From assembly GCA_963785075.1 (NCBI GenBank), contig CAWATW010000004.1, positions 868,001-932,000 of the forward strand: a stretch of DNA of 64,000 nucleotides, read 5' to 3'. Below are positions 8,274 to 17,486 of the stretch, in pieces. The position numbers and the translations under genes were made by a program. Within the stretch, counting starts at the first letter, position 1. The number at the start of each line of letters is the position of its first letter. The notes under the pieces are model-generated. The model did not search any database and was not told the origin of the DNA. It worked only from the letters and a program-made list of their open reading frames with translations. The stretch is from JAOUGY01 sp963785075 (lineage in GTDB: Bacteria; Actinomycetota; Acidimicrobiia; Spongiisociales; ZC4RG35).

Positions 8274-10724
8274 TCACATCCGGACGCGATCACCCGTGGA
8301 GTCGTACATCGGTCGCAGCGATGCTCGAGCGGGAATCAGCTCACCGGCCACCTGGATCTCGTAGGCACCGTCCCGAACGTAGTCGGCCGTGACCCCGCCC
8401 TCGTGCTCCACGTAGCCGAACCCCATGGCTCCTCCGAGCGTGTGCCCGTAGTTGCCCGAGCGGAGGTATCCGACTCGCTCGCCATCCCGAAAGACCGGCT
8501 CTTCGCCGTAGAGCAGCGGGTCGGGGTCCGTGAGCAGAAACTGAACCAGCCTCCGTCCCAGAGGTCCTGCTTCTCTGTCGGCCAGGAGCGCGTCGCGTCC
8601 CACGAAGCCACCCGGCTTGTCGAAGTCGACCGCAAATCCGAGGCCGGCCTCGAGGGGGGAGTCCGTGTTCTCCATGTCCAGGCCATAGTCCTTGCGACCG
8701 GCCTCGGTTCGTGTGCTCTCGAGCGTCTCCATCCCGGCGTGGGCTAGATCGAACGCCTCTCCTTCCCGCACGAGGGCGTCGTACACACCCAGGGCGAACT
8801 CTGCGGGCACGTAGAGCTCCCATCCGAGCTCGCCGACGAAGCTCATCCGGAAGGCCCACCCGAGTGCAAACTCCAGGTCGATCTCCTGAGCCGTGAAATA
8901 GGGAAACGCCTCGTTGGACAGGTCGGCGTCGGTGATCTTCGAGAGCAATGCTCGTGACTTGGGTCCCTGGAGGCTGATCATCGTGATCCCCGAAGTTGCA
9001 TCCATGACGGAAACGCGGTCGTCCGGGCCGATAGAGCGCCGCATCATGGTCTCGACGCGGCGGTGGAATCCCTCGGCGACGACGACCATGAACCGGTCAT
9101 CGGCGAGACGAGTAACGGTGAGATCGGCGAGGATCCTCCCCGCCGGGTTCATCCACTGGGTGTACACACACTTCCCGGGCTCGACCGCGACGTTGTTCCC
9201 GCTGAGACGGTTGAGGATCCGTTCGGCGTCAGGGCCTTCCACCACGAAGTTCGACATCGAAGACATGTCATAGAGCGCCACGTCATTGCGGGTCGAATGA
9301 TGCTCGGCTTCGTGAAAGCTCCACCACCCCTGACGTCCATGAGACTGGATGAAGGGAATCTCGATTCCGGGTGGGCCGAACCAACTGGTGTTCTCCCAGC
9401 CCGACGACTCACTGAAACGCGCCCCGGCCGCGTCGAGGCGGTCGTGGAGAACCGATCGACGGGCGTTTCGCGCCCGCTCCGGATGTGAGTGCGGCCATGA
9501 TCCCGTCGAGTGAAGCCGCCCCAGCAGTTCGACGGTTCGGGCCTCTCGGAACCGGCGAGTGGTGTGAGCCGGCACCGCCCGGGCGATGTCCACCTCGGTG
9601 ACGTCCACGGGCGGCAGACCCGCGACCATCCAATCGGCGATGATCTTCCCTGCACCGCCCCCGAGCAGGATGCCAAGGGAGTTGAACCCGGCGGCGACCC
9701 AGAAGTTCTCGACTTCGGGAGATGGGCCCATCAGCGAGGCGTTGTCAGGTGTGAAGCTCTCCGGCCCGGTGAAGAGCTTGCGGATGCCGACCTCCTTCAA
9801 GATCGGGAGAGGCTCCATGGCCAGTTCGAGGAACGGTGCCAGGCGGTCCCAATCATTGGCGATCTCGCCGAAGCTGAAATCGGCCGGCACGCCCGTGAGG
9901 CTCCAGGGAGCACCCACGGGTTCGAACAGTCCCACCATGAGACCACCGGTCTCCTCTCGGTAGTAGGCGTAGCGGTCCGGATCCTCGAGGATCGGCATGT
10001 CGGGGGTCGTCGAGTCGACCTGGTCCGTGATCAGATAGGCATGCTCGGCTGCTTGGAGAGGCACCGATACCCCTGCCATGGCACCGATCTGTCGGGCCCA
10101 CATTCCTCCACAGTTGACGACGTAGTCGCATTCGATGTCGCCTCGCGAGGTCTGCACTCCAACCACGCGTCCCCGCGCCATGGTGAAGCCCGTGACTGCG
10201 GTGTCCTCGACGACCCGTACCCCACCGAGACGAGCCCCCTTCGCCAGGGACATCGCACAGTTGGCGGGATCCGCCCGCCCTTCGTTGGCTGTGAAGAAGC
10301 CGGCAATGATGTCACTCGCGTCGAGCATCGGCCACATCGCCTGGACCTCGTCCGCTGAGATCTCCTCACGTTCGATGCCGAGGCAGCGCAGGAAGTCGGC
10401 CTCGCGGCGGAGCTTGTGGATTCGTTCTGCAGACGCTCCGGTCTGGATGTAGCCGACGGGTCGGAATCCGGTCGACAGGCCAGTCTCTTCCTCGAGAACC
10501 TCATACAGGTCTCGGGTGTACTTCGCCATCCAGGCCGATGTCTCGGTCGTCATCCCCCCGGACACGATCAGACCCGCCGCATGCCACGTCGTTCCCGAGG
10601 TGAGTTTGCTCTGCTCGAGGAGAACCGTGTCGGACCAGCCGAGTTGCGTCAGGTGGTAGGCGACGCTCGAACCGATCACCCCTCCACCGACGATCACCAC
10701 CTGCGCCCTATCCGGCAGATCCAT
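8274..10724 (-). CDS. FAD-dependent sarcosine / dimethylglycine dehydrogenase-like enzyme with GcvT domain
   Basis: An 816-residue protein. A DAO-type FAD domain (about 1-370) begins with VVIVGGGVIGSS. It has SGTTWHAAGLI, whose His matches the residue that carries covalent FAD in sarcosine and dimethylglycine dehydrogenases. A short FAO_M-type linker and then GcvT and GcvT-C domains (about 430-815) follow; the latter bind tetrahydrofolate and capture the formaldehyde unit. Expected role is oxidative N-demethylation of a glycine-betaine breakdown product or related methylated amine, giving methylene-THF. ATG 10724 is preceded by GAGG five bases upstream and fits better than a TTG seven codons earlier. 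Confidence 0.88.
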   Translation of the reverse strand: MDLPDRAQVVIVGGGVIGSSVAYHLTQLGWSDTVLLEQSKLTSGTTWHAAGLIVSGGMTTETSAWMAKYTRDLYEVLEEETGLSTGFRPVGYIQTGASAERIHKLRREADFLRCLGIEREEISADEVQAMWPMLDASDIIAGFFTANEGRADPANCAMSLAKGARLGGVRVVEDTAVTGFTMARGRVVGVQTSRGDIECDYVVNCGGMWARQIGAMAGVSVPLQAAEHAYLITDQVDSTTPDMPILEDPDRYAYYREETGGLMVGLFEPVGAPWSLTGVPADFSFGEIANDWDRLAPFLELAMEPLPILKEVGIRKLFTGPESFTPDNASLMGPSPEVENFWVAAGFNSLGILLGGGAGKIIADWMVAGLPPVDVTEVDIARAVPAHTTRRFREARTVELLGRLHSTGSWPHSHPERARNARRSVLHDRLDAAGARFSESSGWENTSWFGPPGIEIPFIQSHGRQGWWSFHEAEHHSTRNDVALYDMSSMSNFVVEGPDAERILNRLSGNNVAVEPGKCVYTQWMNPAGRILADLTVTRLADDRFMVVVAEGFHRRVETMMRRSIGPDDRVSVMDATSGITMISLQGPKSRALLSKITDADLSNEAFPYFTAQEIDLEFALGWAFRMSFVGELGWELYVPAEFALGVYDALVREGEAFDLAHAGMETLESTRTEAGRKDYGLDMENTDSPLEAGLGFAVDFDKPGGFVGRDALLADREAGPLGRRLVQFLLTDPDPLLYGEEPVFRDGERVGYLRSGNYGHTLGGAMGFGYVEHEGGVTADYVRDGAYEIQVAGELIPARASLRPMYDSTGDRVRM

Positions 10725-10855
10725 GAATTCCTCGATCGCAGCCAACGCGGCTCACGCTAGCTTGCAGTCGAATAGCGTGCTGTGAGCTACCTCAACGATT
10801 GAAACACTTGCGCGTGGACGCCGTGGCGGCCGGAACGACTGAGGCGATGGATCGT

Positions 10856-12646
10856 TCAGCGTGCAGGAACGGGCTGGGCGGTGGATGTGGACAGCTCGGC
10901 GATGGCGACCTTGGGGAGGGTGAGCCAGAAGCAGGCTCCGCCGAGTCTCTCCGAGGGGTGGTGGCCGGTGTGGCCGCCGTGGGCTGCGACGAGTTGGCGA
11001 GCGATGGCGAGCCCGAGTCCGGAGCCCTGGACCCTGCTGAGATAGGTGTGGGCGCCACGTTCGAAGCGGTCCCAGATGGAGACCTCGAATTTCTTGGGGA
11101 TGCCCGGTCCGTTGTCGTGCACCTCGATGATGGTCTCGCCATTGGCGCGTCGATGGGCGTGGACTTCGACGGCGCCCTTGCCGTAGCGACCGGCATTGGT
11201 GAGGTAGTTGACCAGGACTTGGCGGAGACGGTCAGGGTCGCCGGTGATGGCGAGCCCGGTGGGGATGTTGGTGGTGATGTGGGCGGCAGAGGCGCCGTTG
11301 GTGAGCATGCCGATGGCGGAGCCGACCAGCTCGGCGACGTCGACGGTGGCGAAGTTGAGGGTCATCGATTCCAGTTTGTCGCGGGCGACTTCGACCAGGT
11401 CTCCGACGATGCGGATGAGGTGTCTGGTTTGGGAGCTGACGATCGAGATCATCTCCGCCTTGTCGGCGGGGTCGAGGTTGGGTTCGGTGTCGAGGATCTC
11501 GGTAAACCCCGCCATGGCGGTGAGGGGCGTGCGCAACTCGTGGGAGATCGAGGCGACAAGGTCGTTGCGTTGCTTCTCGACCACCTCGCGGGTTTCGCGA
11601 ATGGCAACGCCCTGGCGGGCGATGATCAGGAGCCCAACCGCCGCGGTGGCTGCTTGGAGGACCGTGGCCTGTCCGCCCAGCTCACCCATGGTGAGGGCGA
11701 AGAGGAGCGCGATCGCGGTGTAGGGGGCGATCATCGGCCAGAGCCGGCCAGGCCGATCGGCCTGTTCCTTCAGCCTCGCCGGGCCTGCGACCAGCAGGGC
11801 CACCACCGCGTACAGCCCGTAGTCCACGAGCCAGAGAGCGTCGAGCCGGCCACCGTCGACATAGGTGCCGGCCTCGACCTGAAAGACATAGGCGATGTCG
11901 GCGACGGTCGTGAGCAGCGTCGCCAGTGCCAGCATGAGGAGCCGGCCGTCGAACTGGTATTGCGAACGCCGCGTGGCAAGCACCAACAGCCCGACCAGCA
12001 GGATCAGATCCCCCACCGGATACGCCAGGTTGATCGTGTTCTCCCAAAGGCCGGCTTCTGGGTCGAGGTAGATGAGGTCCTTGAGGTAGAACGTCCACAT
12101 GATCGCCGTCACCGCCACCGTTCCCGCCAGCGCATCCAGGCTGAGACGGACCCGCTCCCACTTCCGGGCGTGTACATGGGGAAGCAGCAGCACGCCGGCG
12201 AATACGAGCGGATACGCGCCTACGTAGAACACGTCCGCCCACCCTGGATAGGGCACCTCGACCCCGAGCAGCCCCGAGTAGGACACCCAGATCAGCTCGC
12301 CCAGGCCCCAGGAGAGGACACCGAGGCCGATCAGCCTCCACCCCGTCGACCCCGGTCGCCATCCCACCGATGCGGCCCAAACCAGGACGAGCCCGGCTCC
12401 TGCCGGAACAAACGCATACGTCCAAGTCGAGAACCAGTACAGAAAGTCGGTGCTGCCCACCTGAGCTGCCAGCACGATGGCGGCCACCAGGGCCCAACTC
12501 ACGATCAGCAGCCAGAACGCACGAAGCGGCGACGACATTGCCGCCCACGCCGCCCGCCAGTGGGGGACGCCAACCCGCCAAGGGCCACGAATCTCACCAG
12601 CAGTCGCAAAGCTCGTCACCGGGGTCCTGTCGGCAGCAACCGCCAT
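10856..12646 (-). CDS. orphan sensor histidine kinase with multi-span membrane domain
   Basis: A 596-residue protein. Residues about 35-345 form roughly nine to ten membrane helices, an MASE-like integral sensor. No PAS or HAMP domain is seen. A short coiled segment leads to HisKA with the phospho-acceptor His in SISHELRTPLTAMAG (about 365-430) and to a HATPase_c domain. The HATPase domain has the N box NYLTNAGRYGKG, the G1 box HDNGPGIP and the G2 region GSGLGLAIARQ. All catalytic boxes look intact. No response regulator is adjacent, so the partner is unlinked. The signal is probably sensed within or near the membrane. Confidence 0.85.
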   Translation of the reverse strand: MAVAADRTPVTSFATAGEIRGPWRVGVPHWRAAWAAMSSPLRAFWLLIVSWALVAAIVLAAQVGSTDFLYWFSTWTYAFVPAGAGLVLVWAASVGWRPGSTGWRLIGLGVLSWGLGELIWVSYSGLLGVEVPYPGWADVFYVGAYPLVFAGVLLLPHVHARKWERVRLSLDALAGTVAVTAIMWTFYLKDLIYLDPEAGLWENTINLAYPVGDLILLVGLLVLATRRSQYQFDGRLLMLALATLLTTVADIAYVFQVEAGTYVDGGRLDALWLVDYGLYAVVALLVAGPARLKEQADRPGRLWPMIAPYTAIALLFALTMGELGGQATVLQAATAAVGLLIIARQGVAIRETREVVEKQRNDLVASISHELRTPLTAMAGFTEILDTEPNLDPADKAEMISIVSSQTRHLIRIVGDLVEVARDKLESMTLNFATVDVAELVGSAIGMLTNGASAAHITTNIPTGLAITGDPDRLRQVLVNYLTNAGRYGKGAVEVHAHRRANGETIIEVHDNGPGIPKKFEVSIWDRFERGAHTYLSRVQGSGLGLAIARQLVAAHGGHTGHHPSERLGGACFWLTLPKVAIAELSTSTAQPVPAR

Positions 12647-12653
12647 GTGATGA

Positions 12654-12677
12654 AGGGAGCAATCCCTCTTTCGCGAC
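12654..12677. repeat. hairpin plus TTTCGCGAC motif, copy 1
   Basis: On the + strand AGGGA-GCAA-TCCCT forms a 5-bp stem with a GCAA loop, followed by C and then TTTCGCGAC. A second copy of the same arrangement lies at 24939-24964. This copy is just upstream of the leftward histidine kinase start. Confidence 0.35.
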
Positions 12678-12822
12678 AGCTGCCGGCGAGGAAGCGGGCG
12701 CCTTCGATCAGCGAGGTGGCGGCGATCCGACCCCGAGAACCCACACGAATCGATCGACCACCGGCCTCCCGGTTCGTGAGAGACGATCGACTGAGCTCGC
12801 CACCGACCTCTCTCGTCTCCCG

Positions 12823-14679
12823 CTACCCATCAGAGCTCAGCCCCAGCGCAGCCTCCGCCGCATCCAGGGTCTGGCGTCCGATGAGGACATGCCTGAACAG
12901 ATCGCCTCGATCCGACACCCGGGCCCAGAGATTGCGGATGTCGATGTCACCGTTCCGCATGGTCTCGACCTCGTCCCAGGTCAGTGGCGCCGAGACCGGG
13001 GCACCCGGACGGGGGCGTACCGAGTAGACGGAGGCCACGGTCTGTCCGGCGGCGTTGCGGTTGGCGTCGACGAACACCTTGCCGGCCCTCTTGGGGATGT
13101 TGAGCTCCATGGTGATGTCGTCGGGGTTCGCCGCGGCAAGCAAGCGGCCGACTCCATCGACGAATCGGCGCACACGCTCGTAGGTGTGGACCGGAGCAAG
13201 CGGGACGTAGACATGCATGCCACGCGAACCAGAGAGTTTCGGGTATCCCGACAAGCCGAGACCATCCAGCGCCTGCCGCAGAAGCATGGTTCCTGCAACG
13301 ACCTGATCCCACGTCGACCCTTCGGCCGGGTCGAAATCGAAGATGGCGTAGTCGGGCCGCTCGAGGCTCGACACCCGCGAGTGGAAAGGGTGCATCTCGA
13401 TGCATCCCATGTTGGCGAACCACATCAACGACTCCCGATCGGAGGCCAGGAGGAAGTCGATCTCGCCGCCCATCGACTCCGAGGCCACGACACCCTTCTT
13501 CATCCAATCGGGTTGATGCCCGGGCGCACGTTTCTCGTAGAACGACTGGCCCTCGATTCCGTCGGGATAGCGCGACATGGATATGGGACGGCGAGCGAGG
13601 TGGGGCAACAGCAGGGGCGCCACAGAGGCGTAGTACTGGATCAGATCGCCCTTGGTGGTCCCATCGGGGAAGAACACCTTGTCGAGGTTCGAGAGCATCA
13701 GCGAACGCGGGCCACCGACCAAGCGGGACTTCCCGCCCTTCTCGGCCACGACGTGCACCGGCTCCGGTGCGGCCGACAGGGTGGTGGCGATGGGAGAGCC
13801 GGCCCGGTGAGCCGGAAGGCCGGCGATTGCCGCCTCGACCTCGGCCTGGATCGCACGGTGGCTCGCGTCGTCGCGGGACTCGGAGATGACCACCATGTCG
13901 TAGCCGGCCCGGTCTGCCGCCACCACCAGCGGACCGACGCGAAGGGTCCCCTCGCCGTAGACGGTGTGCTTGATCTCGCCCTTCGGGCCGAAGATGTTGT
14001 CGGAGAACTGAGTTTGGAGGGGAGCCATCTTCCATCCGTCGACGTTCTCGCCGAGGAAACCGAACACTGCCTCAAAAGCCTCCGGCTCGGTCAGCGCACC
14101 GCCGGTCACCGTGTGCACATGTGCCCAGTCGATCAGCGGTCGCACGAACGGATAGACGCCTGCGAGAAGGGCGATGTCTCCCAACGTGCCGAACCCGTCA
14201 TGGGTGCCGGAGGTCTCGAGTCCGAGCGCGACATCGAGGTGACCGATTTTTGAACCGATCCAATCGAGGCGGGCCGAGATCATCGCCATGAGCTCGTCAG
14301 GCGAGTGATCGCCTCTCGAGCCCAGGTGTGCGCACACCACCGTCCCTCCCAGCGCGGCACACAGCTTCATGGTGTGTTCGAGGGCGGCCACACATTGCTT
14401 CGAGCGGTCTTCGTCGGGGATCGTGAGCACGGCGAAGTACGGGGCGTGGATCGAGACCGCGATACCCCTTTCGGCCGCCAGGGCTCCGAACCGCTCGCAG
14501 CGTCGTTCTTTCCATGGGAATCCGGCCGTGAAGGCAAGTTCGAACGCCGTGTGTCCACGAGCAACCAGGTCGTCGAGAAACGCCTCGTCGTCGAAACCGT
14601 CGTCGGGTGTGTGAGATATGCCGAACCGGAGCACCCGCACATTGTGCCCGTCTGCCGGCGCTGACAGCGGCGCCTCCAT
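12823..14679 (-). CDS. endonuclease IV-like barrel fused to LigD-type DNA polymerase/primase domain
   Basis: A 618-residue two-domain protein. Residues about 15-285 look like an endonuclease IV / xylose-isomerase-type TIM barrel: HAPY at 78-81, His118 (AHLGS), Glu155 (LGLETSG), Asp184 and His187 (IDWAHVHT), His238, Glu267. These match seven of the nine zinc ligands of Nfo; the His216 and Asp229 equivalents are not obvious. Residues about 320-605 are a LigD polymerase (archaeo-eukaryotic primase) domain. Motif I is D448-F-D450, motif II is SGSRGMHV with His489, and motif III is Asp538 in VFVDANRN, so it looks catalytically complete. No ligase or Ku gene is adjacent. Proposed role: cutting at abasic or damaged ends and filling the gap with (ribo)nucleotides, possibly in NHEJ or base excision repair. 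Confidence 0.85.
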   Translation of the reverse strand: MEAPLSAPADGHNVRVLRFGISHTPDDGFDDEAFLDDLVARGHTAFELAFTAGFPWKERRCERFGALAAERGIAVSIHAPYFAVLTIPDEDRSKQCVAALEHTMKLCAALGGTVVCAHLGSRGDHSPDELMAMISARLDWIGSKIGHLDVALGLETSGTHDGFGTLGDIALLAGVYPFVRPLIDWAHVHTVTGGALTEPEAFEAVFGFLGENVDGWKMAPLQTQFSDNIFGPKGEIKHTVYGEGTLRVGPLVVAADRAGYDMVVISESRDDASHRAIQAEVEAAIAGLPAHRAGSPIATTLSAAPEPVHVVAEKGGKSRLVGGPRSLMLSNLDKVFFPDGTTKGDLIQYYASVAPLLLPHLARRPISMSRYPDGIEGQSFYEKRAPGHQPDWMKKGVVASESMGGEIDFLLASDRESLMWFANMGCIEMHPFHSRVSSLERPDYAIFDFDPAEGSTWDQVVAGTMLLRQALDGLGLSGYPKLSGSRGMHVYVPLAPVHTYERVRRFVDGVGRLLAAANPDDITMELNIPKRAGKVFVDANRNAAGQTVASVYSVRPRPGAPVSAPLTWDEVETMRNGDIDIRNLWARVSDRGDLFRHVLIGRQTLDAAEAALGLSSDG

Positions 14680-14724
14680 CGAAGTGACGATCGGCGGTAG
14701 TCAGGTTCAGAGCCGAGTTCCACC

Positions 14725-15192
14725 ATGGCAGGAGAACGCAGAAGGGAGCCGTCGATGCAGACCATGCAGGACAGGCCACCCGTTGAGGCCTTGAAGCAGG
14801 TCGGACGCCGTTTCGGGTACGCCCTGTCTATCGGGATCAACCTGGTGGTGCTGTGGATCGTCTTCAACATCCTCGAGTGGGGCTGGCCACCGTTCATCAC
14901 AGAGGATTGGACACGGGCCCAGGGCCTGGTCGCGACCTCGATCATCGTGGCCATTCTCGCCAACGTCGCCTACATCGCCTACGACCCCACATGGTTCCGG
15001 GGGTTCGGCGACGCCTTTCAGAGTGTCTTCACCATGGTCTCCTCTGCCAGGGTGCTGGCGGTATTCCCGTTCGACTACACCGAGTACTCCGGCCCGTGGG
15101 AGGTGCTCACGCGCGTGGTTCTGATCGTGGCGATCGTGGGTTCGGCGATAGCGATCATCGCCAACCTGGCCAAGGGCATTCGGAATCTGTGA
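14725..15192 (+). CDS. small integral membrane protein, unknown
   Basis: A 155-residue protein with three to four hydrophobic helices (about 33-52, 68-88, 90-110, 130-148) and a charged N-terminus. An internal Met at residue 11 is an alternative start. I recognise no family; the pattern resembles small membrane proteins found throughout actinobacteria. It is divergent from the repair fusion gene, with 45 bp between the starts, and is followed 41 bp later by the glycosidase gene, so those two may share a transcript. Confidence 0.65.
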   Translation: MAGERRREPSMQTMQDRPPVEALKQVGRRFGYALSIGINLVVLWIVFNILEWGWPPFITEDWTRAQGLVATSIIVAILANVAYIAYDPTWFRGFGDAFQSVFTMVSSARVLAVFPFDYTEYSGPWEVLTRVVLIVAIVGSAIAIIANLAKGIRNL

Positions 15193-15233
15193 TCCGTTGC
15201 GGGCCGAGAAACGGCCGGGTTTAGGATCGCCCC

Positions 15234-16508
15234 ATGGCACTCGAGTTTCCTCCCGGCTTCATGTGGGGTACCGCCACGGCGGCACATCAGGTCGAAGGCG
15301 ACAACTCGAACTCCGACTGGTGGGATTGGGAGCTGAAGGCCGACGCACCGGTGGCCGAGCCGAGCGGGCAGGCCATCGATCACTTCCACCGCTACCCAGA
15401 CGACATTGCGATGCTGTCCAAACTGGGATTCGGCGTCTACCGGTTTTCTGTCGAGTGGGCCAGGATCGAGCCCGAGGAGGGCCGCTTCGACCCTGAGGCG
15501 CTGCGCCACTACCGGGCGGTGGCGGCAGCCGTCCGCCGCGAAGGAATGATCCCCTTCGTGACGCTGCATCACTTCACGATCCCGCGGTGGTTCGCCCACA
15601 AGGGTGGCTTCCTGTCGACAGAGGCTCCTGCCCTCTTCGACCGTTACTGCCGGGCGGTGGTCACATCCATGGAGGACCTCGTCGACTGGTACTGCACCGT
15701 CAATGAACCCGGCATCCTCGCCACGGGTGGCTACCTGGGTGCATTCGGATGGCCGCCGGGGACGACCGACATGGACTCGTGGCATCGTTCCATCAACGAG
15801 CTCCGCCTCTGCCACGTCGCCGGGCGGGATGCCATCAAGACCGTTCGTCCTGAGGCGAAGGTCGGGCTGACCCACGCCATGATCGAATACGAGGCGAACG
15901 AAGCCGGGCGCCCGTTGATGGAGTACCTCCGGAAGTTCAACGAGGACGTGTTCTTCGAGGTCTGCGGGCCCGATGACTTCGTGGGCGTGCAGACCTACAC
16001 CCGCGCACAGATCCTCCCGCGACGGTGGATGTCGCCGCTGATCCGCGTGCTGGTGGGATGGGCACCGGTACGGCGCATGGGGCTACCCCGCGTGATTCGA
16101 CACAACACCGACGACTTCGCCGACACCTCTCACGGCCCAGACGTACGGCGCACAGACATGGGCTACGAGTGGCGTCCCGAGGCTGTCGCCGTCACCGTGC
16201 GACGCGCCGCGCAGATCCTGCCGGGGAAGGACATCATCGTCACGGAACACGGCATCGCTGCCACCGACGACGCCGAGCGGGTCGAGTTCATCACCGAAGC
16301 GCTCCGAGCACTTCACCAGGTCGTCGAAGACGGCATCCCGCTGAAGGGCTACATCCACTGGTCGGCGTTCGACAACTTCGAGTGGGCTCACGGCTACCGA
16401 ATGCAGTTCGGCCTGATCGGTGTCGACCGGGCCACACAGCAGAGATTCCCCAAGCCGTCGTCGCGTCATCTCGGCGAGATCGCCCGGACGAACGCGCTTC
16501 CCGACTGA
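15234..16508 (+). CDS. glycoside hydrolase family 1 (beta-glucosidase-like)
   Basis: A 424-residue TIM-barrel enzyme starting MALEFPPGFMWGTATAAHQ, the usual GH1 opening. The acid/base Glu is E158 in CTVNEPG and the nucleophile is E338 in IIVTEHGIA, where most members have TENG. The C-terminal HWSAFDNFEWAHGY matches the aglycone/glycone-binding strand. It is a little short for the family (usually 440-480). There is no signal peptide, so it is probably cytoplasmic, hydrolysing a beta-glucoside or beta-galactoside brought in by an unlinked transporter. Confidence 0.9.
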   Translation: MALEFPPGFMWGTATAAHQVEGDNSNSDWWDWELKADAPVAEPSGQAIDHFHRYPDDIAMLSKLGFGVYRFSVEWARIEPEEGRFDPEALRHYRAVAAAVRREGMIPFVTLHHFTIPRWFAHKGGFLSTEAPALFDRYCRAVVTSMEDLVDWYCTVNEPGILATGGYLGAFGWPPGTTDMDSWHRSINELRLCHVAGRDAIKTVRPEAKVGLTHAMIEYEANEAGRPLMEYLRKFNEDVFFEVCGPDDFVGVQTYTRAQILPRRWMSPLIRVLVGWAPVRRMGLPRVIRHNTDDFADTSHGPDVRRTDMGYEWRPEAVAVTVRRAAQILPGKDIIVTEHGIAATDDAERVEFITEALRALHQVVEDGIPLKGYIHWSAFDNFEWAHGYRMQFGLIGVDRATQQRFPKPSSRHLGEIARTNALPD

Positions 16509-16679
16509 ACCCATCGTGTGGGAGCGCCGAGTCATCGCAACGCGTATCAGACTCCATCTCGCAACGTCTGTTTCTAGCTGCCGACACGAAGAGAAAGCAC
16601 GATGTTCAGGATCCGGCGCCAGGTCAGGGTCGTCAGGCCCGGCCTACGCGCCGACCCGGGGCACCATCAGGAGTGCGTC

Positions 16680-16877
16680 ATGTCCACACATTTCACCATC
16701 TGTCCGGAATCAGGCTGCCAGGCAGTGGCGTCGATCGAGCGTGAAGAGATGTGGCCGTCCACCGACGGCGGCGTCATCATGGCAAAGGTCATCGGCGTAT
16801 GTGGACATTGGTTCTTCATGCCGGCATGGCAACTCGACCTCGGTCATGCCCTCGAGGGTCTGCGCCGCGCCGGCTGA
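16680..16877 (+). CDS. small Cys-containing protein, unknown
   Basis: A 65-residue protein from ATG 16680, preceded by AGGAG. It starts MSTHFTICPESGC and has three Cys (C-x4-C, then a later GVCGHWF) that could bind a metal, as in a zinc ribbon with one ligand from His. It contains a hydrophobic MAKVIGVCGHWFFM stretch. I do not recognise a family. A longer reading from 16602 lacks a comparable ribosome-binding site. Confidence 0.5.
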   Translation: MSTHFTICPESGCQAVASIEREEMWPSTDGGVIMAKVIGVCGHWFFMPAWQLDLGHALEGLRRAG

Positions 16878-16940
16878 CCGTCGCGGGGCGCTGTGCCGGC
16901 ATTCGATCGATCCAGAACGCACAGGCAGGCGATCGGCAGT

Positions 16941-17486
16941 TCACCGCGTCAACAGGTCGGTGAAGTCCGCCGGGACGAGCGGGCGTTCCACCAGCTGGCC
17001 TTCGGCGACCGGCGCCGGCCGAAGCGTCCCCTCGATGGCGAACACCACACCGTCGACGTCGTCGAGCGCGGCAACGGTGGCCACGATCTGGGCGACAGCG
17101 AGGATCTCTTCATCCCCGCCCACGAGTGTGAACTCACGGCTGAGATCGACGGTGGCGACGCCGTCGACCACGTGAGCACCGAGCTCACGGGTCTCTGGTG
17201 GAATCGCCGATCTGATCGACAAGCCGTTCTCGGCCGCGATCGGACCCCTCAACAACGCGCGAACCACCGTCCCCGGGTCGGAGTCGGCGATCTGCCGCGT
17301 AACGGCGACCAACCGGTCACCGGTCACGAAATACACCTCGGCGATGACCGGCAGCTCACCCCCCTCGGCGCCGGGGTCGACGATGTCGGACTCCAGTTCT
17401 CTGTCGAGCGCGCGCGGTTGGTCCTCGACCGGGATGCCACAAGCGGCGACCAATGTCAGGACCACAGCCAGTGCGAGCCTTCTCAT
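16941..17486 (-). CDS. GerMN-domain lipoprotein (short LpqB-like)
   Basis: A 181-residue lipoprotein with signal peptide and lipobox VAAC (Cys16). Residues about 45-165 match the GerMN (sporulation/spore germination) domain, including VVRALLRGP, an IPPETR loop and VDLSREF. Its ATG overlaps the kinase stop as ATGA. In actinobacteria the MtrA-MtrB regulators are followed by LpqB, a lipoprotein with GerMN plus a beta-propeller; here only the GerMN part is present. It probably sits outside the membrane and tunes the kinase. Confidence 0.8.
   Translation of the reverse strand: MRRLALAVVLTLVAACGIPVEDQPRALDRELESDIVDPGAEGGELPVIAEVYFVTGDRLVAVTRQIADSDPGTVVRALLRGPIAAENGLSIRSAIPPETRELGAHVVDGVATVDLSREFTLVGGDEEILAVAQIVATVAALDDVDGVVFAIEGTLRPAPVAEGQLVERPLVPADFTDLLTR

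Noticed and set aside
7266..8747. 493-aa open frame on the + strand
   Set aside because: Antisense to the HisA-like and dehydrogenase genes and crosses the intergenic gap; no domain.
10799..13027. 742-aa open frame on the + strand
   Set aside because: Lies opposite the histidine kinase gene; low-complexity Gly/Asp/Arg-rich product typical of antisense frames in high-GC DNA, with no family motif.
12370..14253. 627-aa open frame on the + strand
   Set aside because: Antisense to the endonuclease IV-LigD fusion; His/Arg/Gly-rich composition and no recognisable domain.
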